NCBI RefSeq assembly: GCF_000336555.1 | Contig: NZ_KB375281.1 | Location: 1,468,713 to 1,532,712 of the forward strand | Direction: 5' to 3' | Source: Afipia clevelandensis ATCC 49720 | GTDB taxonomy: Bacteria > Pseudomonadota > Alphaproteobacteria > Rhizobiales > Xanthobacteraceae | Length of the DNA stretch: 64,000 nt | Part shown: positions 8,701 through 16,884 of the stretch, one piece after another | Layout of the letters: the number at the start of each line of letters is the position of its first letter | How positions within the stretch are numbered: position 1 is the first letter of the stretch | Notes under the pieces: model-generated | Databases searched by the model: none | Told to the model about the DNA's origin: nothing | Seen by the model: only the letters and a program-made list of their open reading frames with translations | Program-made: the position numbers and the translations under genes

Positions 8701-9573
8701 CTAGACTTTGCGGGCTGCCATCTTATCGTGTTCGTCGAAGAAAATCTCGCCGGCATGGCTGAGAATATCCTGCGCCTTCCACGATCCGCCGGGCTTCCAG
8801 CCCTCCATTTCCATCATTTTCATCTCGCGGACGCCGCGCGGCCCGGACACGCCGAGCACCTTGCCCGTTTGCTCACCGGACAATGAACTGACCATGTAAA
8901 GCACGGCAGGCGCAATCTCGTCCGGCCCCATCGCCGCCTTAGGATTTTCGATATAGCGCGGCAGGTCCGCGGTCATGCGAGTCAGTGCGCCCGGAGAGAG
9001 CGTCCAGACCCGGATGCCGTGCTTGCGGCCTTCGATGGTGAGCACATTGCTCAGCCCCCAGATGCCGCCCTTGGCCGCGCCGTAGTTGCTTTGGCCGAAA
9101 TTGCCGAGCAGGCCTGAAGTCGAAGACGTGTTGACGATGACGCCGCCGCCGTTGTCCTTCATCCATTTGAAAACCGGCAACGTGACGCAGAAGGTGCCCT
9201 TCAGATGCACCTTCATCACCTTGTCCCAGTTCGCCTCGGTCATCTTGGCGAACGTGCCGTCGAGCAGAATGCCGGCGTTGTTGACCAGAATATCCGCACG
9301 CCCGAACTGCTTGATCGCATCGTCGAACACCGACTGCCCGCCTGCCATGGTCGAGATGTCAGCGCCGTTGGCATAGGCGCGGCCGCCTTCGGCCTTGATC
9401 GCATCGACAACCTTCTGTGCCATCGACGTGTCGGCACCGCTGCCATCGCGCGGACCGCCGAGGTCGTTGACAATGACCGCAGCCCCTTCGCGCGCGAACA
9501 GCTTCGCATAGGCTTCGCCGAGCCCGCCGCCCGCACCCGTGATGATCGCAACCTTGCCGTCGAGCAGACCCAT
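8701..9573 (-). CDS. SDR-family 3-hydroxyacyl-CoA dehydrogenase-like enzyme
   Basis: The 290-residue short-chain dehydrogenase has the cofactor loop TGAGGGLGEAYA, NNAG, Ser in NTSSTSGL and the YxxxK motif YGAAK. VNDLGG after the second strand and the long C-terminus resemble the dehydrogenase unit of peroxisomal multifunctional enzyme 2, which oxidises (3R)-hydroxyacyl-CoA with NAD. That fits well with the adjacent MaoC hydratase, which makes (3R)-hydroxyacyl-CoA. The two together would supply both central reactions of an MFE-2-type beta-oxidation cycle. Confidence 0.82.
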   Translation of the reverse strand: MGLLDGKVAIITGAGGGLGEAYAKLFAREGAAVIVNDLGGPRDGSGADTSMAQKVVDAIKAEGGRAYANGADISTMAGGQSVFDDAIKQFGRADILVNNAGILLDGTFAKMTEANWDKVMKVHLKGTFCVTLPVFKWMKDNGGGVIVNTSSTSGLLGNFGQSNYGAAKGGIWGLSNVLTIEGRKHGIRVWTLSPGALTRMTADLPRYIENPKAAMGPDEIAPAVLYMVSSLSGEQTGKVLGVSGPRGVREMKMMEMEGWKPGGSWKAQDILSHAGEIFFDEHDKMAARKV

Positions 9574-9594
9574 CGTTTCCTCCGCTTCTTTTTA

Positions 9595-10455
9595 TTAGGC
9601 GAGAACGGTTTTTCCGTTCTTGATGACGGTGACGTTGCGGCTCTTCACCCGGCCTTCGAGCGAAATCACGTTGCCGTCCTTCCAGAGATCGAACGACACG
9701 GTTTCGCCGGGGAACACCGGCGACGAGAAGCGGGTCACATGCTGTTTGAATGCGGCCGGATCGTAGTCCGCATAGGTCTGCAGCACCGCGCGGCAGCTCA
9801 GGCCGTAGGTACACATGCCATGCAGGATCGGACGATCGAACCCGGCCTTCTTCGCAAATTCAGGGTCGCTGTGCAGCGGATTGCGGTCGCCGCAGAGCCG
9901 GTAGATCAGCGCCTGATCCGGGCGCGTGGAAATATCGACGGTCATGTCCGGCGCGCGCTTGGGGATCGCGTGCGGCTCGGGCTGCCCTTCGGACGGACCG
10001 CCGAAGCCGCCATCGCCGCGCGCGAACTGAGAGGCGATCAGCGTGGCGAGATCCTCGCCCTTGTCGTTCTTGAGCACGGTCTTGCGCAGGATCACCGCGC
10101 CCTTGTCCTTGCCCTTGTCGAACACGCCGAGGATGCTGGAATCCGCCGTGATGTTCGCTGCGATGGGCAGCGGCTTGTGGAAGGTGATGTCGCGCTCGCC
10201 GTCCACCACCATGACGCGGTTGACGTCGATAGGACCGGCACTCGCGCCCCACGCGGCGACCGACGCATAGGTCGGCACCACCTTGAGTTCGCGCGGCGTA
10301 TAATAGCCCTCGTTGACGAAAGACAACTCTTTCTCGTCCATCGGATCGGCGCCCATGCCGATGCCGTAGGCGTAGAGCATCACCTCGCGGTCGGTCCATG
10401 AATACTTCTGGCCGACATTTTTGAGCGCCATCACCTCATCGTACTTGATCGGCAT
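9595..10455 (-). CDS. MaoC-family enoyl-CoA hydratase 2
   Basis: The 286-residue protein is a double hot-dog hydratase. The N-terminal half begins SWTDREVMLYAYGIGMGADP. The C-terminal half carries the hydratase-2 motif YRLCGDRNPLHSDPEFAKKA followed by GFDRPILHGMCTYG, which contains the catalytic Asp and His. It should hydrate trans-2-enoyl-CoA to (3R)-hydroxyacyl-CoA. GAGGAAAC precedes the ATG. It sits between the SDR and the zinc-ribbon/thiolase pair, in line with a beta-oxidation role. Confidence 0.88.
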   Translation of the reverse strand: MPIKYDEVMALKNVGQKYSWTDREVMLYAYGIGMGADPMDEKELSFVNEGYYTPRELKVVPTYASVAAWGASAGPIDVNRVMVVDGERDITFHKPLPIAANITADSSILGVFDKGKDKGAVILRKTVLKNDKGEDLATLIASQFARGDGGFGGPSEGQPEPHAIPKRAPDMTVDISTRPDQALIYRLCGDRNPLHSDPEFAKKAGFDRPILHGMCTYGLSCRAVLQTYADYDPAAFKQHVTRFSSPVFPGETVSFDLWKDGNVISLEGRVKSRNVTVIKNGKTVLA

Positions 10456-10478
10456 GCTTTTGTTTCCTCGTTTTATGT

Positions 10479-10579
10479 CCTCATCCTGAGGAGCGCACTC
10501 TTGTGCGCGTCTCGAAGGATGAGGTTATTGTCGTGTCCTCATGGTGCGAGACGACGCGAGGGGTCTCCTCACCATGAGG
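10479..10579. repeat. Pair of palindromic repeats (CCTCATCCT / CCTCATGGT family)
   Basis: Two related hairpins occur in tandem in the gap between the MaoC and zinc-ribbon genes. The first pairs CCTCATCCT (10479-10487) with AGGATGAGG (10516-10524) and nests GCGCAC/GTGCGC. The second pairs CCTCATGGT (10537-10545) with ACCATGAGG (10571-10579). Both contain GTCTC or GAGAC cores. They look like two copies of one dispersed intergenic element. Confidence 0.65.
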
Positions 10580-10588
10580 AATTCTGCA

Positions 10589-10981
10589 CTATGCTACCGG
10601 GGTGAAGAACGGCAGCGGCGCGCCGTCAGTCGGCTTGAACACGACCTTCACGCGCTGACCGATTTTCAGCGCCGCCAGGTCGCAGTCCACGAAATTGGTC
10701 AGCAGCGACGGGCCCTCATCGAGCGTGACATAGCCGATGGCGTAAGGCCCGCTGGGCGACTTGCGCATCAGGCTGTAGCTGTAGATCACGCCCTCGCCCC
10801 TGCTCTCTTCCCATACGGTCTGATCCGAGAAACACACCGGGCAGATCGAGCGCGGAAAATAATGCGGCTCACCGCAGGCGGTGCAGCGCTTGATCAGGAA
10901 CTTGCCTTCCTTCGCCGCGTCCCAGAACTGCGTGGTTTCGGGATTGCCCGTCGGGGCTGGATACCTTGGCTTGTCAGTCAT
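10589..10981 (-). CDS. DUF35 OB-fold/zinc-ribbon protein, thiolase partner
   Basis: The 130-residue protein has an N-terminal helix, a rubredoxin-like zinc ribbon with two CxxC pairs (CTACGEPHYFPRSICPVC), and a C-terminal OB fold (VIYSYSLMRKSP onward). Such proteins bind SCP2-type thiolases and form the CoA-binding complex in steroid side-chain and related pathways. The start overlaps the thiolase stop by TGATG, so the pair is probably translated together in matched amounts. It is unlikely to act as an enzyme alone. Confidence 0.85.
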   Translation of the reverse strand: MTDKPRYPAPTGNPETTQFWDAAKEGKFLIKRCTACGEPHYFPRSICPVCFSDQTVWEESRGEGVIYSYSLMRKSPSGPYAIGYVTLDEGPSLLTNFVDCDLAALKIGQRVKVVFKPTDGAPLPFFTPVA

Positions 10982-12135
10982 CACACGCGCTCCAGAACAG
11001 CGGTCGATGCCGCATGCCGCACACCGAGCAATCCGCCAGTGCCATGCACCAACGCAAGATCGCAATTCGGAACCTGAACTTTCGGATGCGCCTCACCGCG
11101 CAACTGCCGCACCGCCTCGATGATCTTGGTGATGCCGCCGCGGTTGATCGGATGATTGTTACACAGCCCGCCGCCATCGGTGTTCCACGGCAGCTTGCCG
11201 ACACCGGAAATCAGGTTGCCGTCGGCGACGAACTTGCCGCCCTGCCCCTTGGCACAGAAGCCGAGGTCTTCAAGCTGAATCACCACGGTGATGGTGAAGC
11301 TGTCATAGATCGAGGCGTACTTGATATCCTTCGGCGTCACGCCTGCTTCGGCGAAAGCCGGAGGTCCGCTCCACACACCTGCCGAATAGGTCAGGTCGAG
11401 CTTGCGGCCGCCGTTCGGGCCTTTCAGCGATTCGCCGTGGCCGGTCAGGCGCACCAGCGGACGCTTCAGCGACTTCGCGATTTCGGGCGTGGTGACGACC
11501 AGAGCGCCGCCACCATCGGACACCACGCAGCAATCGAGCCTGTGCAGCGGGTCGGAGATCATCGGCGAGTTGAGAACATCCTCAACCGTGACCACATCGC
11601 GCAGCATCGCATGCGGATTGTATTGCGCATGATGCGAGGCGGCGACCTTCACCCAAGCGAGTTGTTCACTGGTGGTGCCGAACTCATGCATATGGCGCAT
11701 GGCGCACATGCCGTAAGCGTTGTGGGTTGTCGCGCCATAGGCGGCCTCAAAATCGACTTCGGCGCCGAACGCACGCGGCGGCATCGGGCCGGTGCGCGGC
11801 TTTCCGGCCAGCGTGATCAGCGCAACCGAACACTTGCCCGCGGCAATCGCCTCGGCGGCGTGGCCAAGCGCGATGATGTAGGAGCACCCGCCGGTCTCGG
11901 TGGAATCGAGATGACGCAGTTTCAGGCCGAGATAATCGGCCATCGGCATCACGCCGCCGGGCGCGTCACCCGCGCAAAAATAGCCGTCGACATCGGCCTT
12001 GGTCAGGCCTGCATCCTCCAGCGCGCCCTTGGCGCATTCGGCGTGCAATTGCGCCGTCGACTTGTCCGGCGCATGCCGGGTGGGATGCTCATAAATCCCG
12101 GCGATATAGGCTTTACCCTTGATGCTCAACGTCAT
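10981..12135 (-). CDS. SCP2-type thiolase (acetyl-CoA acetyltransferase family)
   Basis: The 384-residue thiolase-fold protein has the short form seen in SCP-x/Ltp2-like enzymes. Recognisable pieces are YFCAGDAPGGVMPMADYLGLK near the N-terminus, ETGGCSYIIALGHA where the nucleophilic Cys of GGCS sits, SDGGGALVV in the middle, and a late NTDGGGLCNNHPINRGG with a second conserved Cys and His. It should cleave or condense a 3-ketoacyl-CoA, or act as an aldolase in the Ltp2 manner, together with the DUF35 protein next to it. Confidence 0.85.
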   Translation of the reverse strand: MTLSIKGKAYIAGIYEHPTRHAPDKSTAQLHAECAKGALEDAGLTKADVDGYFCAGDAPGGVMPMADYLGLKLRHLDSTETGGCSYIIALGHAAEAIAAGKCSVALITLAGKPRTGPMPPRAFGAEVDFEAAYGATTHNAYGMCAMRHMHEFGTTSEQLAWVKVAASHHAQYNPHAMLRDVVTVEDVLNSPMISDPLHRLDCCVVSDGGGALVVTTPEIAKSLKRPLVRLTGHGESLKGPNGGRKLDLTYSAGVWSGPPAFAEAGVTPKDIKYASIYDSFTITVVIQLEDLGFCAKGQGGKFVADGNLISGVGKLPWNTDGGGLCNNHPINRGGITKIIEAVRQLRGEAHPKVQVPNCDLALVHGTGGLLGVRHAASTAVLERV

Positions 12136-12220
12136 CTCCGCTGTTTGCTCTCAGCGGATTTTCTGACCCGCCAAGCGGCGCTTGGCAAGCATCTTGAATT
12201 TCGCCGTGCGAACGAGCGTT

Positions 12221-15200
12221 CTATTCTGCTGCGATGCGAGGCGCGACCAGCGGCGGCGGATTGACAATGTCCTTGGCAAGCTGTTCGTATCTCGCCTTCG
12301 CTTTTGCGACCGAGGCTTCCTTCACAGGTCCATAGCCCCGGATCTGATCCGGCAGCGACAGCAGTTCCACCGCGATATCGTGGGTCTTCGGCGACAAGAG
12401 CTTGATCGCCGTCTCCACATCCTGCTCGTAGCCCTTGATCAGGTTACGCTCGAGCTTGCGGTCCTCGCTGTAGCCGAAGGGATCGAGCATCGTGCCACGC
12501 AGGAAGCGGAATTTCGCCATGGTCCGGAACACCGGCATCATCCACGCACCGAACACCCGCTTCTTCGGGCGGCCCGAGGCATCGAGGCCGCTGTTGAGGA
12601 TCGGCGGCGCGAGGTTGAAGCTGATCTTGTAGTTGCCTTCGAACTGCTTGCCGAGATTCTCCGTAAAGGTTTCGCCGGAATAAAGCCGCGCGACCTCGTA
12701 CTCGTCCTTGTAGGCCAGCAGCTTGGCGTAATTGATCGCCGCCGCGCGGGGCAACGCTTCGCCATAACCGCCATCGAACGCGACCTTGCGAACCTGCTCG
12801 ACCAGAGCGCGGTAGCGCGCGGCGTAGGCTGCGTTCTGGTAATCGGTCAGCAGCTTCGTGCGGTGAGCGATCACCTCATCAAGCGACATCTCGTCGAGGG
12901 TCTTCGGTAGCTCAGGCTCATCGCCCTTCATCATCGACGCCAGCTTTGCCGGATCGTGCGCCGCGAGGCGGCCCAGCCGGAACGCCTGTGTGTTCATCTT
13001 GATGGATACGGCGTTGAGTTCGATCGCCTGCTCGATGGCTTTTGCGCCGACCGGCAGCAGCCCCTTCTGATAGGCATAGCCCATCATCATCATGTTGGTG
13101 GCGATGGAGTCGCCGAGCAGCGTCTCCGCCGGCTTGGTGAAATCGAGGAATGCGGAATCCTTGCGCAGCGCGTTCTCCAGCACAAGGTTGACCTTGCCGC
13201 GCTTGAAATCGAAGTCGCGGTTCATGATGAAGTCCGCGATCGGGATCAGATGCGTGTTGATGATGCCGTGCGTGCGCGATGACTCAGCAAGGGTGATCGT
13301 TTCCTTGGCGACCGCCACGACCTCGTCAGCCGCGATAAGCAGATCGGCCGTACCGGTCACGATGCGCGAACAGGTGACGTCGGCGGTGTTCTGCGACAGC
13401 CGCACATGGCTGAGAACTGCGCCGCCCTTCTGCGCAAGGCCCGACATGTCGAGGATCATGCTCGCCTTGCCTTCGATATGCGCGGCCATGCCGAGCAGCG
13501 CGCCGATGGTCAAAACGCCGGTGCCGCCGACGCCGCCGACGGCGATGTTGTAAGGACGCTCCAGCGACGGCACGCTGGCGGGTTCGGGCAGTTCGCCGAG
13601 ATCGTCGAGCGCGACGGGGGCACGTTTGCGTAGCGTGCCGCCCTCAACGGTGACGAAGGACGGACAGAAGCCCTTCACGCAGGAATAGTCCTTGTTGCAG
13701 CTCGACTGGTTGATGGTGCGCTTGCGCCCCAGCTCGGTTTCCAGCGGCTCGACCGAAATGCAGTTCGACTGTACCGAGCAGTCGCCGCAGCCTTCACACA
13801 CCGCGGAATTGATGAAGACGCGCTTGTTGGGGTCTTCCATCAGGCCGCGCTTACGGCGGCGGCGCTTTTCGGCGGCACAGGTCTGCACGAACACGATTGC
13901 CGAGCAACCCGGCACTTCGCGCACCGTGCGCATCACCTTGTCGAGTTCGTCGCGATGCGCCAGCTTGGTGCCCGGCGCAATGGTGCTGGCCGGATAGGCG
14001 TCCGGATTTTCCGACACCAGCCAGATTTCGCGAATGCCCTCGCTGTGAAGCTGGAAGGTGATCTGCTGCGGCGAGAGGTCGCCGTCATGCTTTTGGCCGC
14101 CGGTCATCGCGACGGCGTCGTTATAAAGAATCTTGTAGGTGATGTTGGCTTTCGAGGCGACTGATTGCCGGATCGCCAGACTGCCGGAATGGAAATATGT
14201 GCCGTCGCCGAGATTGGCGAAGATGTGCTTTTCGTTGGTGAACGGCGCGATACCCACCCACGGCACGCCCTCGGCGCCCATGTGGGTATAGGTCTCGGTG
14301 TTGCGGTCCATCCACAGCGACATAAAGTGACAGCCGATACCGGCCATCGCACGGCTGCCTTCCGGCACCTTGGTCGATGTGTTGTGCGGACAGCCCGAGC
14401 AGAAATACGGCGTGCGCGTCACCGGCGCGACGGCCTGCACCTGCGTCGCCTGCCGGCCGTTGAACCAGTCAGCCTTGGCACGCAGCATTGCCACGATTTC
14501 GGGATTGAGATCGAGTTGCAGCAGCCGCTCGGTCAGCGAACTCGCCAGCGACGCGACACTCAATTCCTCCGCGAACGGCAGGAAACGCTTGTCGTGGTTG
14601 TCCATCTTGCCAACGATGCGCGGACGCACATCGTCACGCCAGTTGAACAACTCCTGCTTGACCTGATTTTCGACGATCTCGCGGCGCTCTTCGATGATGA
14701 AGATTTCCTCGAGGCCGACGGCGAACTGCCGCACGCCTTCCGGCTCGAGCGGCCACGGCATGCCGATCTTGTAAAGCCGCAGGCCGATCTTGGCGGCGAC
14801 CTCGGGCGTAATGCCGAGTTCGCGCAGCGCCTGGCGGATATCCTCGTAGCTCTTGCCGGACGCCATGATGCCATAACGCGCGTTCGGCGAATCCATGGTC
14901 ACGCGATTGATCTTGTTGGCGCGCGCGAAGGCGATTGCCGCAAAGCCCTTGTAGTCCTGTAGGCGTTTGTCCTGCGCATAGCGGTCATCGGGCCAGCGCA
15001 GATTGAGACCGCCCGGCGGCATCTCGAAATCCGTCGGAATGATGAACGGCGTCATCTCGTCGTTCAGATTGATCTCGGCGGTGGTCTCCACCGTCTCGGT
15101 GATGACCTTCATGCCGACCCAGCAGCCGGAGTAGCGCGACATCGCAATGCCGAGCAGACCCATCTCGATCATCTCGTGGATGCTCGATGGATAGAGATAC

Positions 15201-15712
15201 GGCATCAGCGCCGAGATGAAAGCATGGTCCGACTGGTGCGGCACGGTCGATGACTTCGCACCGTGATCGTCGCCCGCCAGACACAGCACGCCGCCGTTCT
15301 TCGCCGAGCCGGCCGCATTGCCGTGACGAAACACGTCGCCGCAGCGATCGACGCCGGGGCCCTTGCCGTACCAGATGCCGGTGATGCCATCGAACTTCGC
15401 GCCCGGCGACAGATTGAGCTGCTGCGAACCCCAGATCGCGGTGGCCGCAAGGTCTTCGTTGACACCTGGCTGGAATTTGACGTTGTACTGTTCGAGGTGC
15501 TTGCGCGCGGCGTGAAGCTGCTGATCGTAACCGCCAAGCGGCGATCCGCGATATCCGGTGACAAAGGCGGCGGTGTTCAATCCCATCGCCCGATCTCGCC
15601 TCACCTGCGCCATCGGCAGCCGGACCAGTGCCTGAATGCCGGTCAGGAAAACATGTCCCGAGCTTTGCGTGTATTTCTGATCGAGACTGATCGGACCTTG
15701 ATTGATTCCCAT
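12221..15712 (-). CDS. Fused indolepyruvate/2-oxoacid ferredoxin oxidoreductase
   Basis: This 1163-residue protein fuses all parts of a 2-oxoacid:ferredoxin oxidoreductase. The pyruvate-binding pyrimidine domain is at the N-terminus (FVTGYRGSPLGGYDQQL, GVNEDLAATAIWG). The thiamine diphosphate domain comes next (FCSGCPHNTSTKVP, GDGTYFHSG). A ferredoxin-like cysteine cluster follows (CEGCGDCSVQSNCISVEP), then a gamma domain starting GVGGTGVLTIG. It decarboxylates an aryl- or branched 2-oxoacid to the acyl-CoA with reduced ferredoxin. Start ATG 15712 is where family similarity begins. It is upstream of the thiolase/MaoC/SDR genes and so may feed acyl-CoA into them. Confidence 0.9.
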   Translation of the reverse strand: MGINQGPISLDQKYTQSSGHVFLTGIQALVRLPMAQVRRDRAMGLNTAAFVTGYRGSPLGGYDQQLHAARKHLEQYNVKFQPGVNEDLAATAIWGSQQLNLSPGAKFDGITGIWYGKGPGVDRCGDVFRHGNAAGSAKNGGVLCLAGDDHGAKSSTVPHQSDHAFISALMPYLYPSSIHEMIEMGLLGIAMSRYSGCWVGMKVITETVETTAEINLNDEMTPFIIPTDFEMPPGGLNLRWPDDRYAQDKRLQDYKGFAAIAFARANKINRVTMDSPNARYGIMASGKSYEDIRQALRELGITPEVAAKIGLRLYKIGMPWPLEPEGVRQFAVGLEEIFIIEERREIVENQVKQELFNWRDDVRPRIVGKMDNHDKRFLPFAEELSVASLASSLTERLLQLDLNPEIVAMLRAKADWFNGRQATQVQAVAPVTRTPYFCSGCPHNTSTKVPEGSRAMAGIGCHFMSLWMDRNTETYTHMGAEGVPWVGIAPFTNEKHIFANLGDGTYFHSGSLAIRQSVASKANITYKILYNDAVAMTGGQKHDGDLSPQQITFQLHSEGIREIWLVSENPDAYPASTIAPGTKLAHRDELDKVMRTVREVPGCSAIVFVQTCAAEKRRRRKRGLMEDPNKRVFINSAVCEGCGDCSVQSNCISVEPLETELGRKRTINQSSCNKDYSCVKGFCPSFVTVEGGTLRKRAPVALDDLGELPEPASVPSLERPYNIAVGGVGGTGVLTIGALLGMAAHIEGKASMILDMSGLAQKGGAVLSHVRLSQNTADVTCSRIVTGTADLLIAADEVVAVAKETITLAESSRTHGIINTHLIPIADFIMNRDFDFKRGKVNLVLENALRKDSAFLDFTKPAETLLGDSIATNMMMMGYAYQKGLLPVGAKAIEQAIELNAVSIKMNTQAFRLGRLAAHDPAKLASMMKGDEPELPKTLDEMSLDEVIAHRTKLLTDYQNAAYAARYRALVEQVRKVAFDGGYGEALPRAAAINYAKLLAYKDEYEVARLYSGETFTENLGKQFEGNYKISFNLAPPILNSGLDASGRPKKRVFGAWMMPVFRTMAKFRFLRGTMLDPFGYSEDRKLERNLIKGYEQDVETAIKLLSPKTHDIAVELLSLPDQIRGYGPVKEASVAKAKARYEQLAKDIVNPPPLVAPRIAAE

Positions 15713-15828
15713 ATTTCCGTTGCCTCTTTGCCGGGCGGTTTCTGGCAGCGCCACGAGTCTGATTAGAACCAGTCTATGTCGCTTTTGGTTTCCAGCGCAT
15801 CATAAATCGCATTCATCAGACCTTTGTT

Positions 15829-15858
15829 CTGAAAAGCAATTTTCGCATCGCTTTTCAG
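15829..15858. promoter_or_regulatory. 9-bp inverted repeat upstream of the oxidoreductase
   Basis: CTGAAAAGC and GCTTTTCAG form a perfect inverted repeat with a 12-base spacer, 117 bases upstream of the oxidoreductase start. It could be an operator for the catabolic run; no T-tract marks it as a terminator. Confidence 0.35.
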
Positions 15859-16003
15859 CCGGGCCGGACCTCTTGTGTCGCTGCGAAGCCCGCCGCTGAA
15901 AGGACATTACCATTCTGTTTCGGCCTCTCCTGCGGCAGAACGTTCGCTGCAGTGCGATGGCATAACCCGCAATGCTGACCCGCTCCGGTTGCAACGCTCC
16001 GCA

Positions 16004-16029
16004 GGAACGGTTCGCGCCGCAGAACCGTT
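16004..16029 (+). promoter_or_regulatory. EcfG-type general stress response promoter
   Basis: GGAAC at 16004-16008, a 17-base spacer and CGTT at 16026-16029 match the alphaproteobacterial EcfG sigma factor consensus GGAAC-N16/17-CGTT exactly. The -10 end is 58 bases before the ATG at 16088. The same stretch contains AACGGTTC/GAACCGTT as an inverted repeat. Confidence 0.7.
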
Positions 16030-16087
16030 GCCAAATGCCTGATCACAACCCGAATTCAACGGGTGCGAGGCAAAGGAGGATGAAAAC

Positions 16088-16324
16088 ATGACCGTTATGT
16101 CGGAAAACGACCGGTCTGCCGACAACAAGACGGGCGTCCATGACAAGCCCGCCGGTCTCAACGACTTCAAGAACCAGCAAGGCAAGCCTGTCAAAGCGCT
16201 GATCGGTATCGCGCTGCTTGTCCTGTTCGCGATCATTCTTGCGCGGATGAATCCGGTGCCGCACGAGTCCATCAGCGCGCCTGCCTGGACCGCGAACCAG
16301 ACAACAGGTTCCGGAGCGAAGTAG
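16088..16324 (+). CDS. Small single-span membrane protein, stress-promoter linked
   Basis: The 78-residue protein has a charged N-terminus (about residues 1-35), one membrane span (ALIGIALLVLFAIILA) and a short tail ending QTTGSGAK. GGAGG precedes the ATG at good distance. The family is not recognised. It heads a two-gene unit with the next membrane protein, whose tail also carries QTTGS, and lies 58 bases after an EcfG-type promoter. A role in envelope stress is inferred from that promoter only. Confidence 0.75.
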   Translation: MTVMSENDRSADNKTGVHDKPAGLNDFKNQQGKPVKALIGIALLVLFAIILARMNPVPHESISAPAWTANQTTGSGAK

Positions 16325-16419
16325 CGCGCGGCGTGTTCCCTGCCGGTGAAAGCGGCCATCTGGAACATGTAAGCGATCCAGAGATTGTCCCGAGAGATCA
16401 ACCACTGGAGAACACGACC

Positions 16420-16824
16420 ATGGCAATCGAGCGTAACCCGAACGATCCATATGCCACCGCGACGGGTGATGAAGCACATCGTCGCCGGTCCGAACAGTTG
16501 GATAACGAGTTGCAGGCAGATCCGGAGCTGGCAGAAGGGCCTGCGAGCGGCGGACGTATCGCACTGTTCGCCATCGCGCTTGTCGCCATTCTCGGCGTGG
16601 TGTTTTACGGATTGAACAATTCCAGCACGTCGCCGGAGACGACGCCAACGGCGCAGACGACGCCTGTTGCACCTTCGCCGACGGCCCAGGCGCCTCGCGC
16701 CCCGGCCGGCCAGACCACCGGCTCGGCAATGAAACCCGTGCAGCCTGCCCCTCCGCCAGCCGCGAATACACCTGTGCCGGCGGCACCGCAGAATCCCGCT
16801 CCGGCCGCGCCGTCCAGCAACTGA
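16420..16824 (+). CDS. Single-span membrane protein with Pro/Ala-rich tail
   Basis: The 134-residue protein has a charged cytoplasmic N-terminus (ERNPNDPYATATGDEAHRRR), one span near residues 45-65 (ALFAIALVAILGVVFYGL) and a long Pro/Ala/Thr-rich tail that includes QTTGSAMK. The tail is probably periplasmic and unstructured. The ATG at 16420 has GGAGA upstream; an in-frame GTG at 16333 has none. It is 95 bases after the previous gene, with which it shares layout and the QTTGS motif, and is followed by a clear terminator. Confidence 0.75.
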   Translation: MAIERNPNDPYATATGDEAHRRRSEQLDNELQADPELAEGPASGGRIALFAIALVAILGVVFYGLNNSSTSPETTPTAQTTPVAPSPTAQAPRAPAGQTTGSAMKPVQPAPPPAANTPVPAAPQNPAPAAPSSN

Positions 16825-16847
16825 ACGAAGCGAACTGAATGAATGTC

Positions 16848-16879
16848 AGCGGCGGGCAGCAATGCCCGCCGCTTTTCTT
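16848..16879 (+). terminator. Intrinsic terminator after the two small membrane proteins
   Basis: An 11-bp perfect stem AGCGGCGGGCA/TGCCCGCCGCT with loop GCAA is followed on the plus strand by TTTCTT. Confidence 0.8.
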
Positions 16880-16884
16880 GGCGG

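Larger units (their letters stand above)
15713..16087. other. Divergent intergenic region
   Basis: This 375-base gap separates the oxidoreductase gene (minus) from two small membrane-protein genes (plus). It holds a 9-bp inverted repeat at 15829-15858, an EcfG-type promoter at 16004-16029, and a strong GGAGG site before 16088. The short open frames inside it have no family resemblance. Confidence 0.6.

Noticed and set aside
11303-11533. Small frame inside the thiolase gene
   Set aside because: Entirely within the thiolase and lacks its own start signal.
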